A stretch of 14,999 nt of DNA, from the NCBI GenBank assembly GCA_035301485.1, contig DATGUF010000043.1, positions 1 to 14,999 of the forward strand. The letters are read 5' to 3'. This stretch comes from CALEAR01 sp035301485. Its GTDB lineage: Bacteria > Pseudomonadota > Gammaproteobacteria > Pseudomonadales > Alcanivoracaceae. The notes beneath the pieces are model-generated. The model was not told the origin of the DNA. It ran no database searches and saw nothing but the letters and a program-made list of their open reading frames with translations. Numbering within the stretch: position 1 is the stretch's first letter; each line of letters begins with the position of its first letter. A program made the position numbers and the translations under genes. Positions 12,696 to 14,999 of the stretch are shown here, one piece after another.

Positions 12696-14999
12696 TTAAG
12701 CTTCTGGGGCATAGGCTTTATCGGGATCAATCCCGTATTTCTTTATAGCCTCAGTTACTGTGCTAGCCGGCACGCTACCTACTTCAGCAAGCCCGGATAA
12801 CGCTGCTACCACAATAAAGCGGCGATCCACTTCAAAAAACTCACGTAGTTTTTCACGGGAATCACTGCGACCGAAGCCATCAGTACCTAACACTACATAA
12901 GGAGAAGGCAAGAACGGACGAATTTGATCTGCAAATGCTTTCATATAATCTGTGGCAGCAATAATAGGCTCTTGTACATGCCCAAGTTGCTTTTCCACCC
13001 AACTTTGCTTGGGTTCAGCCTCTGGATGCAAACGGTTCCAACGTTCTACTTTCAAACCTTCGCGGCGCAGCTCCGTAAAGCTTGGGGCGCTCCACAAGGT
13101 GGCAGCTACGTCAAAATCTTCGCGCAACATCTCTGCAGCAGCCTCCACTTCACGTAAAATGGTGCCACTACCCAAAAGTTGCACACGCAATCCGGACGCC
13201 GTATCACGCTGTTTTTCTAGCTGATACAAACCGCGCAAAATACCTTCTTCCACGCCCGTTGGCATAGGCCTGTGCTGGTAATTTTCGTTCATTAACGTGA
13301 TGTAGTAGTACACATCCTCTTGCTCGGCATACATGCGGCGCATACCGTCTTGCAAAATCACAGCTATTTCATAGTTATAGGTGGGATCGTAGCTAATGCA
13401 GTTAGGGACGGTGCTCGAAAGAATATGGCTGTGGCCATCTTGGTGCTGCAACCCTTCGCCATTGAGCGTGGTGCGCCCTGCGGTACCACCTAGTAAAAAG
13501 CCTCGCGCGTGAATATCACCCGCCGCCCATGCTAAATCACCCACTCGCTGAAAACCGAACATGGAATAGTAAATATAGAATGGAATAAGGGGATAGTTGT
13601 GATGGCTATAACTAGTAGCCGCCGCCATCCAGGCCGACATGGCACCTGCTTCGTTAATGCCTTCTTCTAGAATGCGGCCCTTTTTGTCTTCGCGGTAATA
13701 CATCACCTGGCCGGCATCTTCGGGCTCGTACTTCTGGCCTTTAGAGGAATAAATACCTAACTGGCGGAACATGCCGTCCATGCCAAAGGTACGCGCTTCA
13801 TCAGGCACAATGGGTACCACGCGTTCGCCGATATTTTTATCTCTTGTGAGGGCCGATAACATGCGCACGAAGCCCATGGTAGTGGATAATTCGCGATCAC
13901 CACTGCCTTCAAGGAAGTTCGCAAAAAAGCTTAATGGTGGCGTAGTTAGGCTTTCTGATTTTTCGCGGCGTGCTGGAATGCTGCCACCGAGCGCTTTACG
14001 TCGCTCATTAATGTAGCGCATTTCTGGGCTATTAGGCTCAGGCTTATAGAAAGGTAGCTGTTCTAGTTCTTCATCGTCAAAGGGCATGTTAAAACGATCG
14101 CGGAACATCTTTAAGCTTTCTATATCTAGATCTTTCATTTGGTGCGTTTTATTTGCACCTTCTCCTTCACCCGTGCCGTAACCCTTTACGGTTTTCGCTA
14201 AAATAACTGTGGGTTGGCCTTTATGGTTCACCGCTTGATGGTAAGCAGCAAACACCTTCTGTGGGTCGTGCCCACCACGGTTTAAGGCGTAAATTTCATC
14301 ATCCGTCATGTGCTCCACCATTTTGGCGAGCTCTGGATATTTACCGAAGAAATGTTCGCGCGTGTATGCTCCGCCTTTATTTTTATAAGACTGGTACTCA
14401 CCGTCCACACATTCTTCCATGCGACGGCGCAATACGCCCTGGGTGTCTCGCTCTAGCAGGGAATCCCAAAGGCCGCCCCACACTACTTTGATGACATTCC
14501 AGCCGGCGCCACGGAACAAACCTTCCAGCTCTTGAATAATTTTACCATTTCCACGCACGGGGCCATCGAGGCGCTGTAAGTTACAGTTCACCACAAAAAT
14601 GAGGTTATCTAACCCCTCACGGCCCGCTAAAGATAAGGCTCCGATGGACTCAGGCTCATCCATTTCACCATCACCCAAGAACGCCCATACCTTACGGTTT
14701 TGGTTAGGAATCAGTTCTCGGTTTTTCAGATACTGCATAATGTTAGCTTGGTAAATGGCCTGAATAGGCCCAAGCCCCATGGAGACAGTGGGGAATTGCC
14801 AGAAATCCGGCATCAGCCAAGGGTGTGGATAAGAAGAAATACCCTTGCCATCCACCTCGCGGCGAAAATTAATCAATTGGTCTTCAGTGAGGCGACCTTC
14901 TAAAAATGCCCACGAATAAATGCCTGGCGAAGAATGACCTTGGTAATAAATGAGGTCGCCACCGAAATCTTCTGTGGCGGCACGGAAGAAGTGGTTCAT
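12696..14999 (-). CDS. aceE: Pyruvate dehydrogenase E1 component, homodimeric type (partial)
   Basis: The C-terminal 767 residues of the thiamine-diphosphate-dependent E1 subunit, which decarboxylates pyruvate and acetylates the lipoyl group of AceF. The gene runs off the right edge; by comparison with E. coli AceE (887 residues) roughly 110 N-terminal residues are missing, and the Met at the edge is internal. Visible marks, numbered from the edge: FWQFPTVSMGLGP (66-78), the cofactor motif GDGEMDEPE (109-117) ending at NCN (138-140), LNRGGHDPQKV, DEARTFGMDGMFRQLGIYS, the lid region FQRVGDLAWAAGD, GGTAGRTTLNGEGLQHQDGH and VLGTDGFGRSDSREKLREFF. The reading frame is open throughout with no broken motifs. 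It lies upstream of aceF in the same operon; the promoter lies outside the window. Confidence 0.98.
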   Translation of the reverse strand: MNHFFRAATEDFGGDLIYYQGHSSPGIYSWAFLEGRLTEDQLINFRREVDGKGISSYPHPWLMPDFWQFPTVSMGLGPIQAIYQANIMQYLKNRELIPNQNRKVWAFLGDGEMDEPESIGALSLAGREGLDNLIFVVNCNLQRLDGPVRGNGKIIQELEGLFRGAGWNVIKVVWGGLWDSLLERDTQGVLRRRMEECVDGEYQSYKNKGGAYTREHFFGKYPELAKMVEHMTDDEIYALNRGGHDPQKVFAAYHQAVNHKGQPTVILAKTVKGYGTGEGEGANKTHQMKDLDIESLKMFRDRFNMPFDDEELEQLPFYKPEPNSPEMRYINERRKALGGSIPARREKSESLTTPPLSFFANFLEGSGDRELSTTMGFVRMLSALTRDKNIGERVVPIVPDEARTFGMDGMFRQLGIYSSKGQKYEPEDAGQVMYYREDKKGRILEEGINEAGAMSAWMAAATSYSHHNYPLIPFYIYYSMFGFQRVGDLAWAAGDIHARGFLLGGTAGRTTLNGEGLQHQDGHSHILSSTVPNCISYDPTYNYEIAVILQDGMRRMYAEQEDVYYYITLMNENYQHRPMPTGVEEGILRGLYQLEKQRDTASGLRVQLLGSGTILREVEAAAEMLREDFDVAATLWSAPSFTELRREGLKVERWNRLHPEAEPKQSWVEKQLGHVQEPIIAATDYMKAFADQIRPFLPSPYVVLGTDGFGRSDSREKLREFFEVDRRFIVVAALSGLAEVGSVPASTVTEAIKKYGIDPDKAYAPEA

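Overview
This window looks like ordinary core chromosome of a gammaproteobacterium. The pyruvate dehydrogenase E2 carries two lipoyl domains and the His/Asn catalytic pair known from the Azotobacter/Pseudomonas enzymes. The window also has a BaeS/BaeR pair next to a Spy-like protein, an AmpG permease and a single-copy groESL operon. I cannot name the genus. A marine or environmental relative of the Oceanospirillales/Pseudomonadales is a guess only. I see no transposases, phage genes, tRNA, rRNA or CRISPR array.

Layout: (1) 1-1260, plus strand, AT-richer by eye: a broken gene for a small secreted protein (two frameshifts) and an intact lipoprotein that resembles PliI lysozyme inhibitors. (2) 1373-3586, minus strand: the groES-groEL operon, with a near-consensus sigma-70 promoter, a perfect CIRCE operator for the HrcA repressor, a 10-bp leader hairpin and a strong terminator. 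(3) 3748-11035, plus strand: ampG, panE (ATGA overlap), a TonB-dependent receptor with a GTG start, a YkvA/DUF1232 membrane protein, baeS-baeR (ATGA overlap), a Spy-like periplasmic protein and a rho-independent terminator. (4) 11038-14999, minus strand: aceF (GTG start) downstream of aceE, which runs off the right edge and lacks its N-terminus.

How the genes fit together: aceE and aceF encode E1 and E2 of pyruvate dehydrogenase, and groES/groEL encode the chaperonin. The plus-strand block has an envelope theme: muropeptide recycling (AmpG), outer-membrane import (TonB receptor), envelope-stress sensing (BaeSR) and a periplasmic chaperone (Spy-like). The PliI-like lipoprotein outside the block would fit the same theme. 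That functional link is inferred from gene order. I found no clearly novel system. The most useful points are the HrcA/CIRCE control of groESL, the doubly frameshifted gene at 176-523, the uncharacterised TonB receptor, and the compact baeSR-spy module with a Met/His-rich Spy tail.
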